Of a stretch of 6,394 nt of DNA, positions 6,253-6,394 are shown piece by piece. Source of the DNA: Planctomycetota bacterium (GTDB lineage: Bacteria; Planctomycetota; Planctomycetia; Pirellulales; Pirellulaceae). Under the pieces are notes generated by a model. The model did no database searches and was not told where the DNA came from. It saw only the letters and a program-made list of their open reading frames with translations. Position numbers and translations under genes: made by a program. The DNA lies in contig JAPLNJ010000463.1 in the NCBI GenBank assembly GCA_026692885.1, positions 1 to 6,394 of the forward strand, written 5' to 3'. The stretch's first letter is position 1. Every line of letters starts with the position of its first letter.

Positions 6253-6394
6253 CGCGCAAAATTGGGGAGTCGGGCGTCAAACGGATGGTCCTGTTTTCGT
6301 TCCGCCCCCATCCGGGCTTGCCCCGGTGGAGCGAGGTTTCTGGACTACGCCACGGGTCCGTAACCGCCTCACTTCTTCCGCCGCCTCCCGTCCG
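6253..6394. other. Right flank, no convincing gene
   Basis: Apart from the hairpin at 6308-6329, nothing is firmly supported. A minus-strand frame entering from the right edge reads DGRRRKK and stops with TGA at 6371-6369; a basic tail like this is a common protein C-terminus, so an upstream co-oriented gene may end here. Eight codons are too few to call it. Confidence 0.35.
6308..6329. repeat. Small GC-rich hairpin upstream of the operon
   Basis: On the minus strand, CCACCGGG (6329-6322) pairs with CCCGG(A)TGG (6316-6308) around a 5-nt loop GCAAG, with one bulged base. The CACCGGGGCAAGCCCGG form resembles short repeats I recall from planctomycete intergenic DNA. It has no T-run. It is a possible third repeat type in the window, unrelated in sequence to the other two. 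Confidence 0.4.

Noticed and set aside
6081..6311. N-terminal extension of the TetR protein from an ATG at 6311
   Set aside because: It would encode 77 non-TetR-like residues across the promoter, operator and palindromic repeat; ATG 6080 gives a normal family length.

Overview
The window carries a three-gene RND-type efflux operon, all on the minus strand, read from right to left: a TetR-family repressor (5412-6080), a lipoprotein periplasmic adaptor of the AcrA/MexA type (4167-5384), and an AcrB-like HAE1 inner-membrane pump (182-3961). No outer-membrane channel gene is present, so the third part of the tripartite pump must come from beyond the left edge or from elsewhere in the genome. The DNA is GC-rich. 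The enlarged pump with a YHS-like insert, together with palindromic intergenic repeats, suggests a planctomycete or a relative. That assignment rests on family recall, not on a search.

Layout from the right. Positions 6253-6394 hold no convincing gene, only a weak hairpin (6308-6329) and possibly the last few codons of an upstream minus-strand gene. A complex palindromic repeat lies at 6194-6252. It is followed by a near-consensus sigma-70 promoter (TTGACG, 17 nt, TATAAA; 6136-6164) with an imperfect 14-bp palindrome (6120-6133) directly over the expected transcription start. This is the classic arrangement for an autoregulated TetR operon. It also shows that the repressor starts at 6080, not at the upstream in-frame start at 6311. 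The adaptor follows the repressor after 27 nt with a good ribosome binding site. Between adaptor and pump are 205 nt holding three hairpins, one of which is a second copy of the palindromic repeat in opposite orientation. The pump starts with GTG at 3961. Downstream of its stop, 1-181 contains a three-armed palindromic structure (91-131) but no clear gene.

How the parts should work together (inference from families): the TetR protein binds a toxic ligand and leaves the operator. The operon is then transcribed, and the lipid-anchored adaptor couples the proton-driven pump to an outer-membrane channel to export the compound.

The main novelty is in the pump. At 1259 residues it is about 200 longer than E. 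coli AcrB. The extra length lies in three internal insertions and a C-terminal extension. One insertion, in the periplasmic porter region, looks like a YHS/TRASH-like small metal-binding domain in which all but the first of the expected cysteines have been replaced.
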